This document shows, piece by piece, positions 7,827-16,384 of a stretch of DNA of 37,838 nucleotides. Source of the stretch: an uncultured Lachnospiraceae bacterium (GTDB taxonomy: Bacteria; Bacillota; Clostridia; Lachnospirales; Lachnospiraceae); contig CAMNOU010000022.1 of the NCBI GenBank assembly GCA_946546945.1, positions 1 to 37,838 of the forward strand, written 5' to 3'. Every line of letters begins with the position of its first letter. Positions within the stretch are counted from its first letter, which is position 1. The notes under the pieces were generated by a model. That model was given only the letters and a program-made list of their open reading frames with translations, was not told where the DNA came from and searched no databases. The translations under genes and the position numbers were made by a program.

Positions 7827-7855
7827 ATTATAAAGTCAGGGATTTTTTATGTCAA
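7827..7855 (-). promoter_or_regulatory. trpB: Consensus sigma-A promoter of trpB2
   Basis: On the minus strand TTGACA (7855-7850) and TATAAT (7832-7827) match consensus at all twelve bases with 17-base spacing. Transcription should begin near 7820, about 55 bases before the start codon. Confidence 0.85.
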
Positions 7856-7941
7856 GTAAACGTTAACTATTCATACCGGATTTACTCATGATATTATTCA
7901 TAATATTTGTATAGCTACTATATATATAACATAAATAAAAA

Positions 7942-7970
7942 TTGACATATATAAAATGAAATAATATAAT
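7942..7970 (+). promoter_or_regulatory. Consensus sigma-A promoter of the small membrane protein gene
   Basis: TTGACA (7942-7947) and TATAAT (7965-7970) match consensus perfectly with 17-base spacing, about 85 bases before the gene at 8055. It is back to back with the equally perfect trpB2 promoter on the other strand. Confidence 0.8.
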
Positions 7971-8054
7971 AAAAACAAGAGTTGAAAAATAGTGATCTAT
8001 GACATTGCTGATTCATGGGTATATGCGTTATGATCAGGAAGTGAGGCAGGAATC

Positions 8055-8378
8055 ATGAAAAAAACTCATTACATCTGTTATATCATTGTACTTATCATTT
8101 TATCAATAAGGCCGGTCGCTGCAGGTTTTGCAGGGAAGCCTTCGGGCGGGACGATGATGGATTGGGTTCCCTACCTGATTATGATCGCTGCTGTATTGAT
8201 TCAGAATATTCTGAACTATATGCAGGTTTTCGCAATCGATCCCAACGAGGGAAGACCCGGGCGGAAAAGCAAAAACATTTTTTTGATTTCTCTGGTTGTT
8301 ACTGCACTGATGGTTGTAATCATGAGCTGTATGCCGGGGTGGTTTTTTCATCTCAGTGGGGGTTCAATCTCCCACTGA
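8055..8378 (+). CDS. Small three-helix membrane protein, unknown function
   Basis: A 107-residue protein with a signal-like first helix (YICYIIVLIILSIRPVAAGF), a second helix (DWVPYLIMIAAVLIQNILNYM) and a third (NIFLISLVVTALMVVIMSCM). The loop between the last two is hydrophilic and basic (DPNEGRPGRKSKN). No family was recognised. A perfect promoter lies upstream, which argues that the gene is expressed. The last residues (HLSGGSISH) and the stop codon are encoded inside the first stem of a palindromic intergenic repeat, so the natural C-terminus may have been altered by insertion of that repeat. Confidence 0.6.
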   Translation: MKKTHYICYIIVLIILSIRPVAAGFAGKPSGGTMMDWVPYLIMIAAVLIQNILNYMQVFAIDPNEGRPGRKSKNIFLISLVVTALMVVIMSCMPGWFFHLSGGSISH

Positions 8379-8418
8379 GATAAACGCTCCGTGCCAAGTC
8401 TCGCGAGCGAAACTTGAT
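8350..8418 (+). repeat. Palindromic intergenic repeat, copy A
   Basis: Two hairpins in series. The first is a perfect inverted repeat ATCTCAGTGGG/CCCACTGAGAT (8350-8360 and 8371-8381). A spacer AAACGCTCCG follows, then CAAGTCTCGC-GA-GCGAAACTTG (8395-8416) with one mismatch. The same first stem, spacer and second stem recur at 20086-20208. No U-run follows, so it is not a plain terminator. It overlaps the end of the preceding small gene. Confidence 0.8.
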
Positions 8419-8521
8419 TAATGCAGTTCTACAGAATGTATAAATATAATTGTTGTTTGTATAAATATCACATCTGCTGATTCTGATTTTCATTCTTGTT
8501 TCATATTTTTGCACAGAACTA

Positions 8522-8557
8522 TTGCATTTTTCACTGTAAATTGCTAAAATGTTAGCA
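8522..8557 (+). promoter_or_regulatory. Promoter and possible operator of the oligopeptide operon
   Basis: TTGCAT (8522-8527) and TAAAAT (8545-8550) are 17 bases apart. The -10 box lies inside an inverted repeat TGCTAA-N4-TTAGCA (8542-8557), a good position for a repressor to block RNA polymerase. The ribosome binding site AAAAGGAGAAC precedes the oppA start at 8616. No regulator gene is adjacent. Confidence 0.6.
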
Positions 8558-8615
8558 TGTTTCAAAATAGCAGGGGGCAAGTGCGCCCTGCAATCTATGT
8601 GAAAAGGAGAACATC

Positions 8616-10796
8616 ATGAAAAAGAAACAGGTAATGGCTCTTGTGCTTGCAGCAGTGACAGCACTGTCTATGACAGCCTGCGGCAGCCAGGGCGGCAATG
8701 GAAGCTTATCTGCTGATAATGAAGCGGTATCAGCAGGTGAGGAGGCAGAGGCTCCTTCTGATGAAGTAGCAGCTCCGGAAGGTTATGATGAGACATCTGC
8801 AGAGCTGTATGACGCAGCTCTCGGCAAATTCAACACCGCTTATCAGGAAGCAAAAGAAGTAGAGAATGTTTCCGAGAAATGGGCAAAGATGGCACAGTCT
8901 GAGGCATGGCTCCTTGAGTCCGGCGTGACACTGCCGACAGAGACCAGAGGTGGTAACTATGCTATTTCCAGAGTGGCTCCCTACACAGCTACGACGGTAA
9001 TGTGGGGCTCCGATGAATACAGACGTCAGCAGCAGATCGTGACCACAGAGCCGATCAAGTCAGCTGATTATCTTGAGATGAGAGAACACTGGCTGAATAC
9101 AGAGGGCGAATCCGCGGATGATTACAATGCATATGTAAAATCCTTCCTCGCTGACAAGGGATATGAGCTGGCAGATGAGTTCAGATACCCGAACTACACC
9201 AGCGATCCTGTAACATGGGATCTTCTTGCTACATCCAAGCAGGCAGATACCGAACCTGTCATCAATACATATGATGGCCTGATGGCTTATGACAACAAGA
9301 ATGAGCTTCAGCCGGCTCTGGCTGAGAGCTATGAGATTTCCGATGACGGACTGACCTACACCTTCCACATCCGTGACGGCGTGAAGTGGGTAGACTCTCA
9401 GGGACGTGAAGTTGCAGATGTCTGCGCAGACGACTTTGTTGCAGGTATGCAGCACATGCTGGATGCACAGGGCGGTCTTGAGTTCCTGGTACAGGGCGTC
9501 ATCAAGAATGCGAACCAGTACATCAGCGGCGAGATCACTGACTTCGCTGAGGTCGGCGTTTCCGCTCCCGATGAGCACACACTGGTTTACACACTGGAGA
9601 GCCCCTGCACATACTTTATGACAATGCTCGGCTACAGCATCTTTGCTCCGATGAGCAGAACCTACTATGAGTCCCAGGGCGGTAAGTTCGGCGTTGAGTA
9701 CGATGCAAGCTCCATGACCTATGGTACAGATCCTGACCACATCGCATATTGCGGACCGTTCCTGATCACAAACTGGACAGCGAAGAATACGATCGTCTTC
9801 GAGGCGAACCCGACTTACTACGCTGCAGACAAGATGAATATCCACAAGATCACATGGGTATTCGAGGATGGTTCCGATCCGACAAAGGTCTACACAGATA
9901 TGAAGGCCAACACAGTATCCTTCTCCGGCCTGAATACAAGCTCCCTGGAGCTGGCGAAGACAGACGGAATGTTTGATGAGTATGCATATGTTTCTCTGAC
10001 AGACTCCACTACATTCCAGGCATTCTTCAACATGAACAGAAACAACTTTGCAAACGCAAATGATCAGACCAAGATGGCTTCCACTCAGGATGAAGAGACT
10101 GCCGCAAGAACAAAACAGGCGATGGGCAACCAGAACTTCCGTCTTGCTATCGCGTTCGCAGTAGACAGAGGTTCCTACATGGCTCAGGCAGTCGGCGAGG
10201 ATCTGAAGTATACATCCATCCGAAATGCCATCACACCGGGTAACTTTGTAACTCTGGAAGAGGATGTGACACTTGACATCAACGGTACAGAGACTACCTT
10301 CCCGGCAGGCACGAACTACGGTGAGATCGTTCAGGCACAGCTTGACGCAGACGGATGCCCGATCAAGGCATTTGATCCGGAGACACAGACCTGCGACGGT
10401 TATGACGGATGGTACAACCCTGAGAACGCAGCTGCACAGCTTGAGCTTGCAATTGCTGCACTGGCAGACGAAGGTCTTGAGATCAGCGAAGAGAACCCGA
10501 TCCAGATCGACCTTCCGTATCCTTCCAACAACCAGACCTATACCAACAGAGCAAACTCCGTAAAACAGTCTGTTGAGAGCGCTCTTGGCGGAAAGGTAAT
10601 CGTGAACCTGGTAGCAGGCGCAAGTATGGAAGAGTGGTACTATGCAGGATACATGACCGACTACGGTTATGAGGCAAACTATGACCTCTATGACTGCTCC
10701 GGCTGGGGTCCTGACTATGGTGATCCTTCCACCTATCTTGATACAATGCAACCGGATTACAGTGGCTACATGACAAAATGCCTGGGTATCTACTAA
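8616..10796 (+). CDS. oppA: Oligopeptide-binding lipoprotein (AmiA/OppA type), apparently circularly permuted
   Basis: A 726-residue lipoprotein: signal peptide, lipidation Cys22 (SMTACG), then an acidic Ser/Ala/Glu-rich linker. Residues about 60-182 (including SEAWLLESGVTLPTETRGG, VAPYTA and IVTTEPIKSADYLEMREHW) resemble the segment that normally closes AmiA/AliA-type proteins. Residues about 190-726 are the canonical body, starting YPNYTSDPVTWDLL, with VDGL-like YDGLMAYD, LAESYEISDDGLTYTFHIR and ending SGWGPDYGDPSTYLDTM plus MTKCLGIY. The chain stops where the C-terminal segment would follow, so that piece appears to sit at the N-terminus instead. It binds peptides outside the membrane for the permeases that follow. 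Codon use is strongly biased, consistent with high expression. A strong terminator separates it from oppB. Alignment and structure prediction would settle the permutation. Confidence 0.9.
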   Translation: MKKKQVMALVLAAVTALSMTACGSQGGNGSLSADNEAVSAGEEAEAPSDEVAAPEGYDETSAELYDAALGKFNTAYQEAKEVENVSEKWAKMAQSEAWLLESGVTLPTETRGGNYAISRVAPYTATTVMWGSDEYRRQQQIVTTEPIKSADYLEMREHWLNTEGESADDYNAYVKSFLADKGYELADEFRYPNYTSDPVTWDLLATSKQADTEPVINTYDGLMAYDNKNELQPALAESYEISDDGLTYTFHIRDGVKWVDSQGREVADVCADDFVAGMQHMLDAQGGLEFLVQGVIKNANQYISGEITDFAEVGVSAPDEHTLVYTLESPCTYFMTMLGYSIFAPMSRTYYESQGGKFGVEYDASSMTYGTDPDHIAYCGPFLITNWTAKNTIVFEANPTYYAADKMNIHKITWVFEDGSDPTKVYTDMKANTVSFSGLNTSSLELAKTDGMFDEYAYVSLTDSTTFQAFFNMNRNNFANANDQTKMASTQDEETAARTKQAMGNQNFRLAIAFAVDRGSYMAQAVGEDLKYTSIRNAITPGNFVTLEEDVTLDINGTETTFPAGTNYGEIVQAQLDADGCPIKAFDPETQTCDGYDGWYNPENAAAQLELAIAALADEGLEISEENPIQIDLPYPSNNQTYTNRANSVKQSVESALGGKVIVNLVAGASMEEWYYAGYMTDYGYEANYDLYDCSGWGPDYGDPSTYLDTMQPDYSGYMTKCLGIY

Positions 10797-10866
10797 TCAG
10801 TACAGTAAGATTACAGATACTCTGATCTGCACTCTTTATGAGTGCACAGCATGAATATGACATTGA

Positions 10867-10910
10867 CACTATAAGAGACCGGAGCTGATCCGTTCTCTTA
10901 TAGTGCTTTT
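10867..10910 (+). terminator. Intercistronic terminator between oppA and oppB
   Basis: Perfect 12-base-pair stem CACTATAAGAGA/TCTCTTATAGTG (10867-10878 and 10894-10905) followed by CTTTT. Placed 16 bases before oppB, it probably lets part of transcription through. This is the usual way binding proteins are made in excess over their transporter. Confidence 0.8.
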
Positions 10911-10925
10911 AAGAGAGAAAAAACT

Positions 10926-12497
10926 ATGGCAAAGTATTTAATAAAACGTATCGTTCATGGTCTGATCTCGGTTGTTATCGTAGTCGCCATCGTAATGGTC
11001 ATGATCTATTCGCTGATGGATCGTAACCTTATTTTCGCGAAGGATTCTACCTACTCACATCTGAGCAACAATCAGAAGGTGACCTATCGGTACTTGAAAT
11101 GGGAGGAATATGGCTATATTGACTATGTTCCGTATGCGGATTATCTGACAGAACTGGTCGCGAAGGGCGAGATCGATGATGAGACCAGATCCGCTGCTGT
11201 CGCTTTCGGACGTCAGAAAGAGAGCGATTCTGATACTGTAAAAAAATATATCAAACAATTCCGGAAGGAATATCAGGCGCGGGGCTATAAGATCGTGCGT
11301 CTGGATGCCGTGATGATCGGCAAGAAAAAGGTTGCGGACGGCGGACAGCAGCAGCTTTTCGCATGGCGCAATGAACCGCTGCCAAAACGTTTGTGGCAGT
11401 ATATTTCCAGTATATTTGTAATAGACAATGTAAAAAATGTTGAGGATATTAACGGGAAGCGCGGCCTGACATTCACGTCTCACGACCCGGTCTACGGCGG
11501 GACAAAGTTTTCCCCTGCCATTATCGGAAACGGAACGACGCACAGATATTTGCTGTATTTTGACAAACAGTTTCCGTTTTTCCATCAGAATGTCCTGACG
11601 ATCCATCTGGGCACCTCCTACGCGGTAAACAAGGGCGTGGATGTGTTCAACACGATGACGGATTCCCAGGGCTCGTATAAGAAGTCGGTCATTACCTATC
11701 CGACGGGACTTGAAGAGTCGAGCGCGGACAACCTTCACTCTGCGACTTATGTGAAGGGATCATTGTCCACGAATACAGTTCTGCAGTCCCGGTTTGCGGA
11801 TGATTATACGAATATATCAACAATCAAGAGCGGAAAGTCCAAGATGGGCTATTCCTTCGTGATCGGTATCATTGCGGTCCTGATTTCCTACGGACTCGGC
11901 GTGCCGCTCGGTATCACGATGGCGAGAAGAAAGGACAAACTGGTCGACCAGATCGGTACGATCTATATCGTATTTATTCTGGCGGTGCCTTCGCTGGCTT
12001 ATATTTTCCTGTTCAAGGCGGTGGGCGGAAAACTCGGACTTCCCACGACCTTCGATATGGATTCCAGGAATAAGCTGATGTATATTCTGCCGATCATTTC
12101 CCTTGCGCTGCCTTCGGTTGCGAACCTGATGAAGTGGCTGCGCCGGTACATGATTGATCAGATGAATGCGGATTATGTAAAATTCGCGCGGTCCGGCGGT
12201 CTGACAGAAAACGAGATTTTTGTAAAGCATATTCTGAAGAATGCATCCCTGCCGATTGTGCATGATATACCTTTCTCGGTATACGGAGCTTTGGTAGGCG
12301 CCATTATCACAGAGCGTGTGTACAGTGTTCCCGGTGCAGGTAACCTGCTCACCGAGGCCATCAACCAGTATGATAACGGTGTTATCGTCGGTGTAACTCT
12401 GTTCTACGCCCTGCTCTCGGTAGCATGCATCATCATCGGAGATGTGCTGATTTCCATGGTAGACCCGCGGATCTCATTTAGTGACAAAGCAAGATAG
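10926..12497 (+). CDS. oppB: Oligopeptide ABC permease OppB (AmiC type)
   Basis: A 523-residue permease, far longer than Escherichia coli OppB (about 306) but close to pneumococcal AmiC (about 498). After the first helix (residues about 11-28) comes a large extracytoplasmic domain of some 270 residues, containing RKLIF-like RNLIFAKDS and HRYLLYFDKQFPFFHQN, both typical of AmiC. Five helices follow from about residue 304, with the ATPase-docking loop FARSGGLTENEIFVKHILKN. It forms the channel with OppC. The start ATG follows a weak AGAGAG ribosome binding site. Next gene begins 11 bases later. The AmiC match, including the big external domain, supports the AmiA-type reading of the upstream lipoprotein. 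Confidence 0.93.
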   Translation: MAKYLIKRIVHGLISVVIVVAIVMVMIYSLMDRNLIFAKDSTYSHLSNNQKVTYRYLKWEEYGYIDYVPYADYLTELVAKGEIDDETRSAAVAFGRQKESDSDTVKKYIKQFRKEYQARGYKIVRLDAVMIGKKKVADGGQQQLFAWRNEPLPKRLWQYISSIFVIDNVKNVEDINGKRGLTFTSHDPVYGGTKFSPAIIGNGTTHRYLLYFDKQFPFFHQNVLTIHLGTSYAVNKGVDVFNTMTDSQGSYKKSVITYPTGLEESSADNLHSATYVKGSLSTNTVLQSRFADDYTNISTIKSGKSKMGYSFVIGIIAVLISYGLGVPLGITMARRKDKLVDQIGTIYIVFILAVPSLAYIFLFKAVGGKLGLPTTFDMDSRNKLMYILPIISLALPSVANLMKWLRRYMIDQMNADYVKFARSGGLTENEIFVKHILKNASLPIVHDIPFSVYGALVGAIITERVYSVPGAGNLLTEAINQYDNGVIVGVTLFYALLSVACIIIGDVLISMVDPRISFSDKAR

Positions 12498-12508
12498 GAG
12501 GAGCGAGA

Positions 12509-13480
12509 ATGAAGAATTATGATCTGGAACAATTCGGACTTTCGAAAGAAGAGCTGTTCGAACGTGTTCCGAATGACAGTATGGATTCCGAGAAGATCAC
12601 CGCTCCGAAATATTCCTATTGGAGATCGGTATTCCGTGTCTTCTTCCGGAAAAAAATAAACATTATCATTTTGGTTATTCTGATTGCGCTGATTCTGTTT
12701 GCCTACATCTATCCGATGTTCGCATCCTACGACCAGTTCTCGAACCTGATGAACTCGACGGCGAAGCACTTATCGCCTTCGGCGGCAATCAAACAATTTG
12801 GTTTCAATATCCATTATATCCTGGGAACGGGAGGGGCCGGCCAGTCTACATTTGATGCGATCTGGTTCGGTTCCAGAATCTCCATTTCACTGGCATTTGT
12901 CTGCGCGGCTATCAACATGTCAATCGGCGTCGTAGTCGGAGCGATCTGGGGATTCTCCAAGAAAGTGGATATCATCATGACAGAGGTCTACAATGTCATC
13001 GGCAATATCCCGTATATTCTGTTCATTGCGGTTATGGTCATGCTGTTTACGGCAAGTTTCTGGACCATGGTGCTGGCACTGACTGTCACCGGATGGATCG
13101 CGATTGCTTATTTCATCCGAAATCAGGTTATCATCATCCGTGACAGAGAATATAACCTTGCATCGAGATGTCTGGGAACCAGTACGGTCAAGATTGCGAT
13201 GAAGAACGTGCTTCCGTTCATGACATCCGTTATTGTGACTCTGCTCGCGACAGAGATTCCGTCCTATATCTCCTACGAGGTATTCCTTTCCTATATCGGA
13301 ATGGGATTGAAGGAGATGTCTCTCGGACGTCTGATCTACGAAGCGGAGAGCGCAATGGTAACCCCCGGTTGGCAGTTTGAGTTCTGGAGCCCGGTAGTCA
13401 TCGCCTCCATCATCACTGTCGTGCTTTATGTTGTCGGTCAGAACCTTGGTGACGCATCTGATCCGAGAACACATATGTAA
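12509..13480 (+). CDS. oppC: Oligopeptide ABC permease OppC (AmiD type)
   Basis: A 323-residue permease of normal family length. The cytoplasmic N-terminus carries a Phe/Glu-rich stretch, the first helix is IIILVILIALILFAYIYPMF (about 51-70), and five more follow. The usual OppC external motif appears as YILGTGGAGQSTFDAIWFGSR (shortened relative to LGTDxxGRD), and the docking loop as ASRCLGTSTVKIAMKNVLP. It ends GQNLGDASDPR, the standard OppC C-terminus. A strong ribosome binding site (AGGAGGAG) precedes the start. It pairs with OppB; the two ATPases follow directly. Confidence 0.94.
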   Translation: MKNYDLEQFGLSKEELFERVPNDSMDSEKITAPKYSYWRSVFRVFFRKKINIIILVILIALILFAYIYPMFASYDQFSNLMNSTAKHLSPSAAIKQFGFNIHYILGTGGAGQSTFDAIWFGSRISISLAFVCAAINMSIGVVVGAIWGFSKKVDIIMTEVYNVIGNIPYILFIAVMVMLFTASFWTMVLALTVTGWIAIAYFIRNQVIIIRDREYNLASRCLGTSTVKIAMKNVLPFMTSVIVTLLATEIPSYISYEVFLSYIGMGLKEMSLGRLIYEAESAMVTPGWQFEFWSPVVIASIITVVLYVVGQNLGDASDPRTHM

Positions 13481-13489
13481 GGGGATGCC

Positions 13490-15061
13490 ATGGAAGAGAG
13501 AAAAGTAGTATTATCAATCAAAGATTTAGAGGTGAAATTCCGTGTGCGCGGGCGTATCCTGACAGCCATCCGCGGTATTTCACTGGATATTTATGAAAAT
13601 GAGTCGATCGCGATCGTTGGAGAGTCCGGATCCGGAAAGTCTGTATTTACCAAGACATTTGCCGGCATGCTGGACGGCAACGGTTACGTCAGCAACGGAC
13701 AGATCATCTTCAACGACGAGGAGACCGTCCGTCAGGTAGAGCAGAAAACACCCAGAGGAATCGCTCTGATGGAGGAATCCCTGCAGAAGCTGAATGAGTA
13801 TTCAAAGCTGGAGGCAGGAGCAGCCACCTATCGGGAGATCCTGGAGCTGGAGAGCGAGTACCGGATTCAGACAGAACCCGATGCAAAGGGAAAACCCACG
13901 AAGACTCCCGACACAGCCTGGATGAAGGATTACAATGACAAAAAAGCTGCGCTGCAGGCAAGGTATGAGAAAGAGATCACGGGAGAAATCAGACCGGATC
14001 AGATCTCAAGAAACGAGATCCTGGCAAAAGAAATTTATCTGTCCGTAGGACGCCATTCTGCGAGAAAGCAGAAACGTCGGACAAGACAGCTTCTGGAAGC
14101 TTTTAAAAAGGCCATGCAGCTCGGTGTGGATCTGAATGATATGAATCAGAGAAACGCTGTTTTTGAGGAGGTTACCTTCCGCGTACAGTATGACAGTGAG
14201 TGTGAAACCGAAATTTTCGGAACCTGTATCCTGAACCTGGCCAAGGTAAAGGATGCCAATGACTGGGGAAATATCCGCGGTAAGAAGATCACGACCGTAT
14301 TCCAGGATCCGATGACCTCCCTTGACCCGATCGTAACGATCGGAAAGCAGATCACCTCAATCATTATTAAACATCAGAAATGTTCAGAGGTCGAGGCCAG
14401 AAGAAGAGCTATCCAGATGATGGATAAGGTAGGAATCCCACACCCGGAGGCGCGTTTTGACGACTATCCGTTCCAGTACTCCGGTGGTATGAGACAGCGT
14501 ATCGTTATTGCGATTGCCCTGTCCTGCCAGCCCAAGATTCTGATCTGTGACGAGCCTACCACTGCTTTGGACGTAACCATTCAGGCGCAGATCCTCAGAC
14601 TGATCAAAGATCTGCAGAAAGAGTTCAACTATACAACGGTATTCATTACGCATGACCTGGGCGTGGTCGCGAATATCGCAGACCGTGTGGCCGTGCTTTA
14701 TGCCGGACAGATTATTGAGCTGGGAACGGTGGAGGATGTCTTTTACGATCCGCGCCATCCCTATACATGGGCGCTGCTGTCTTCGCTGCCGCAGCTGGCG
14801 CAGAAGAATACCGCGCTGTATTCCATCTCAGGCACGCCGCCATCACTGTATAATGAAATTCAGGGAGATGCTTTCGCGCCGCGTAATCCTTACTGTCTGA
14901 AGATCGATACACTTCTGGAACCTCCACTGTTCCAGGTGAGCGAGACGCATTATGCCAAGACATGGCTTCTTGAGGAGAATGCACCGAAGATCAGTAAACC
15001 GGATAGCATTGAAAATATCCATGAAAAATTAACGAACGCATTTAACATACAGGAGATTTAA
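13490..15061 (+). CDS. oppD: Oligopeptide ABC ATPase OppD (AmiE type) with a large internal insert
   Basis: A 523-residue ATPase, compared with about 330-360 for usual OppD/AmiE. The motifs are intact: Walker A GESGSGKS (44-51), Q-loop [11 protein letters not shown] (Q272), signature SGGMRQR (331-337), Walker [13 protein letters not shown] (350-361) and switch His388. The extra length lies between Walker A and the Q-loop, at residues about 78-258, where a charged, helical, partly coiled region replaces the few residues normally present. The C-terminal peptide-transporter extension ([20 protein letters not shown]) is present but keeps only one of the usual cysteines. It powers peptide import with OppF. 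The insert sits where contacts with the coupling helices or regulators could form. Confidence 0.93.
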   Translation: MEERKVVLSIKDLEVKFRVRGRILTAIRGISLDIYENESIAIVGESGSGKSVFTKTFAGMLDGNGYVSNGQIIFNDEETVRQVEQKTPRGIALMEESLQKLNEYSKLEAGAATYREILELESEYRIQTEPDAKGKPTKTPDTAWMKDYNDKKAALQARYEKEITGEIRPDQISRNEILAKEIYLSVGRHSARKQKRRTRQLLEAFKKAMQLGVDLNDMNQRNAVFEEVTFRVQYDSECETEIFGTCILNLAKVKDANDWGNIRGKKITTVFQDPMTSLDPIVTIGKQITSIIIKHQKCSEVEARRRAIQMMDKVGIPHPEARFDDYPFQYSGGMRQRIVIAIALSCQPKILICDEPTTALDVTIQAQILRLIKDLQKEFNYTTVFITHDLGVVANIADRVAVLYAGQIIELGTVEDVFYDPRHPYTWALLSSLPQLAQKNTALYSISGTPPSLYNEIQGDAFAPRNPYCLKIDTLLEPPLFQVSETHYAKTWLLEENAPKISKPDSIENIHEKLTNAFNIQEI

Positions 15062-15063
15062 AC

Positions 15064-16383
15064 GTGCCAACATCAAACAACGAGAAAGAAAAGAAATTAA
15101 CGGCCACTGCCAGCCATTTTCCTGAGCATGGTCCGATCGATGAAAATGGCAGAGAAATCTTACTGTCCATTAAAAACATCGATATCACCTTCGGTAAGGG
15201 AGCGGATGCAGTGAAAGCTGTTCAGAACGCATCCTTTGATATCCACAAAGGGGAGACTTTTTCTCTGGTTGGTGAGTCCGGTTCCGGTAAGACCACGATC
15301 GGGCGGGCCGCCATCCGCGTCAATCCGCTTTCGGCAGGTGAAATTTTATACAAGGGTGTCCGGATTTCCGGAAAGATTCCGCGCTCCCTTGACAGGGAAG
15401 TCATCCGTAATATCCAGATGGTGTTTCAGGATCCGGCCGCATCTCTGAATGAGCGTGCCACGGTCGACTACATTGTTTCCGAGGGTCTGTACAACTTCCA
15501 TCTGTACAAAGATGATAAAGACAGGGAAGAAAAAGTTGAGAACATGATCAACGAGGTTGGTCTGCTCCCGGAGCATCTGACCCGTTATCCTCATGAGTTC
15601 TCCGGCGGACAGCGTCAGAGAATCGGTATCGCCAGAGCCATGGTCATGGAACCGGAACTGGTCGTTGCCGATGAGCCGATTTCCGCTCTGGACGTATCCA
15701 TTCGTGCGCAGGTCCTGAACCTGATGAAAAAATTCCAGCGCGAGAAGGGCATTACCTATCTGTTCATCGCCCATGATCTGTCGGTTGTCCGGTTTATTTC
15801 GGACCGGATCGGCGTTATTTACAAGGGAAAAATTGTTGAGGTCGCGGATGCCGAAGAATTATTTGACTTCCCGCTTCATCCCTACACCCACTCACTGATT
15901 TCTGCGATTCCGATCCCGGATCCGCTGCTGGAGAAGAACAAGGTACTTTACACCTACGATCCTTCCATCCATGATTACAGTGTGGACAAGCCTGAGTTTG
16001 TAGACATCGGCCATGATCACTGGGTATACGGAAACAAAAAGGAAATCGAGGAGTACAAGGCAATCCGTGAAAAAGGAGAGCCGATCAAGTCCATCACGAT
16101 CCTTACTTCAGGAAAAGAAATGGAGTCTACTGTTCACGGCGCCGAGCTTGACAAGGCGGAACAGGAATTCCTGAAAGCTCCGGTACGCGACACCGGAAAC
16201 CTGCTGTATGGGATCATCGCCTTTTTCCTTCCGGTCATCGGTATTATCTGGGCCGTGGTCAGCAGGAAAAAGAACTATATACGAAACTACAGGGTGCTGA
16301 AAAAGGGAGCCATAGCTGGATTCATAGTGCTGGCAATCATCGTTGCCATCTTCCTGATCCTTTTGGCTCTGGTGGTGATTTAA
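15064..16383 (+). CDS. oppF: Oligopeptide ABC ATPase OppF (AmiF type) with two C-terminal membrane helices
   Basis: A 439-residue ATPase; the usual length is about 310-330. Motifs: Walker A GESGSGKT (70-77), Q-loop Gln122, signature SGGQRQR (180-186), Walker [13 protein letters not shown] (199-210), switch His237 and the peptide-transporter tail ([16 protein letters not shown]). After about residue 345 comes a non-canonical extension ending in two hydrophobic helices, about 378-399 ([20 protein letters not shown]) and 416-438 ([20 protein letters not shown]), joined by a basic loop. This would tether the subunit to the membrane independently of the permeases. The GTG start at 15064 lies two bases after the oppD stop, with AGGAG upstream inside oppD. 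Confidence 0.92.
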   Translation: MPTSNNEKEKKLTATASHFPEHGPIDENGREILLSIKNIDITFGKGADAVKAVQNASFDIHKGETFSLVGESGSGKTTIGRAAIRVNPLSAGEILYKGVRISGKIPRSLDREVIRNIQMVFQDPAASLNERATVDYIVSEGLYNFHLYKDDKDREEKVENMINEVGLLPEHLTRYPHEFSGGQRQRIGIARAMVMEPELVVADEPISALDVSIRAQVLNLMKKFQREKGITYLFIAHDLSVVRFISDRIGVIYKGKIVEVADAEELFDFPLHPYTHSLISAIPIPDPLLEKNKVLYTYDPSIHDYSVDKPEFVDIGHDHWVYGNKKEIEEYKAIREKGEPIKSITILTSGKEMESTVHGAELDKAEQEFLKAPVRDTGNLLYGIIAFFLPVIGIIWAVVSRKKNYIRNYRVLKKGAIAGFIVLAIIVAIFLILLALVVI

Positions 16384-16384
16384 T

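Noticed and set aside
9060..10751. A 563-codon open frame on the minus strand opposite oppA
   Set aside because: It mirrors the strong codon bias of oppA, has no recognisable domain, a Cys/Val-rich composition typical of antisense frames, and no ribosome binding site in a sensible place.
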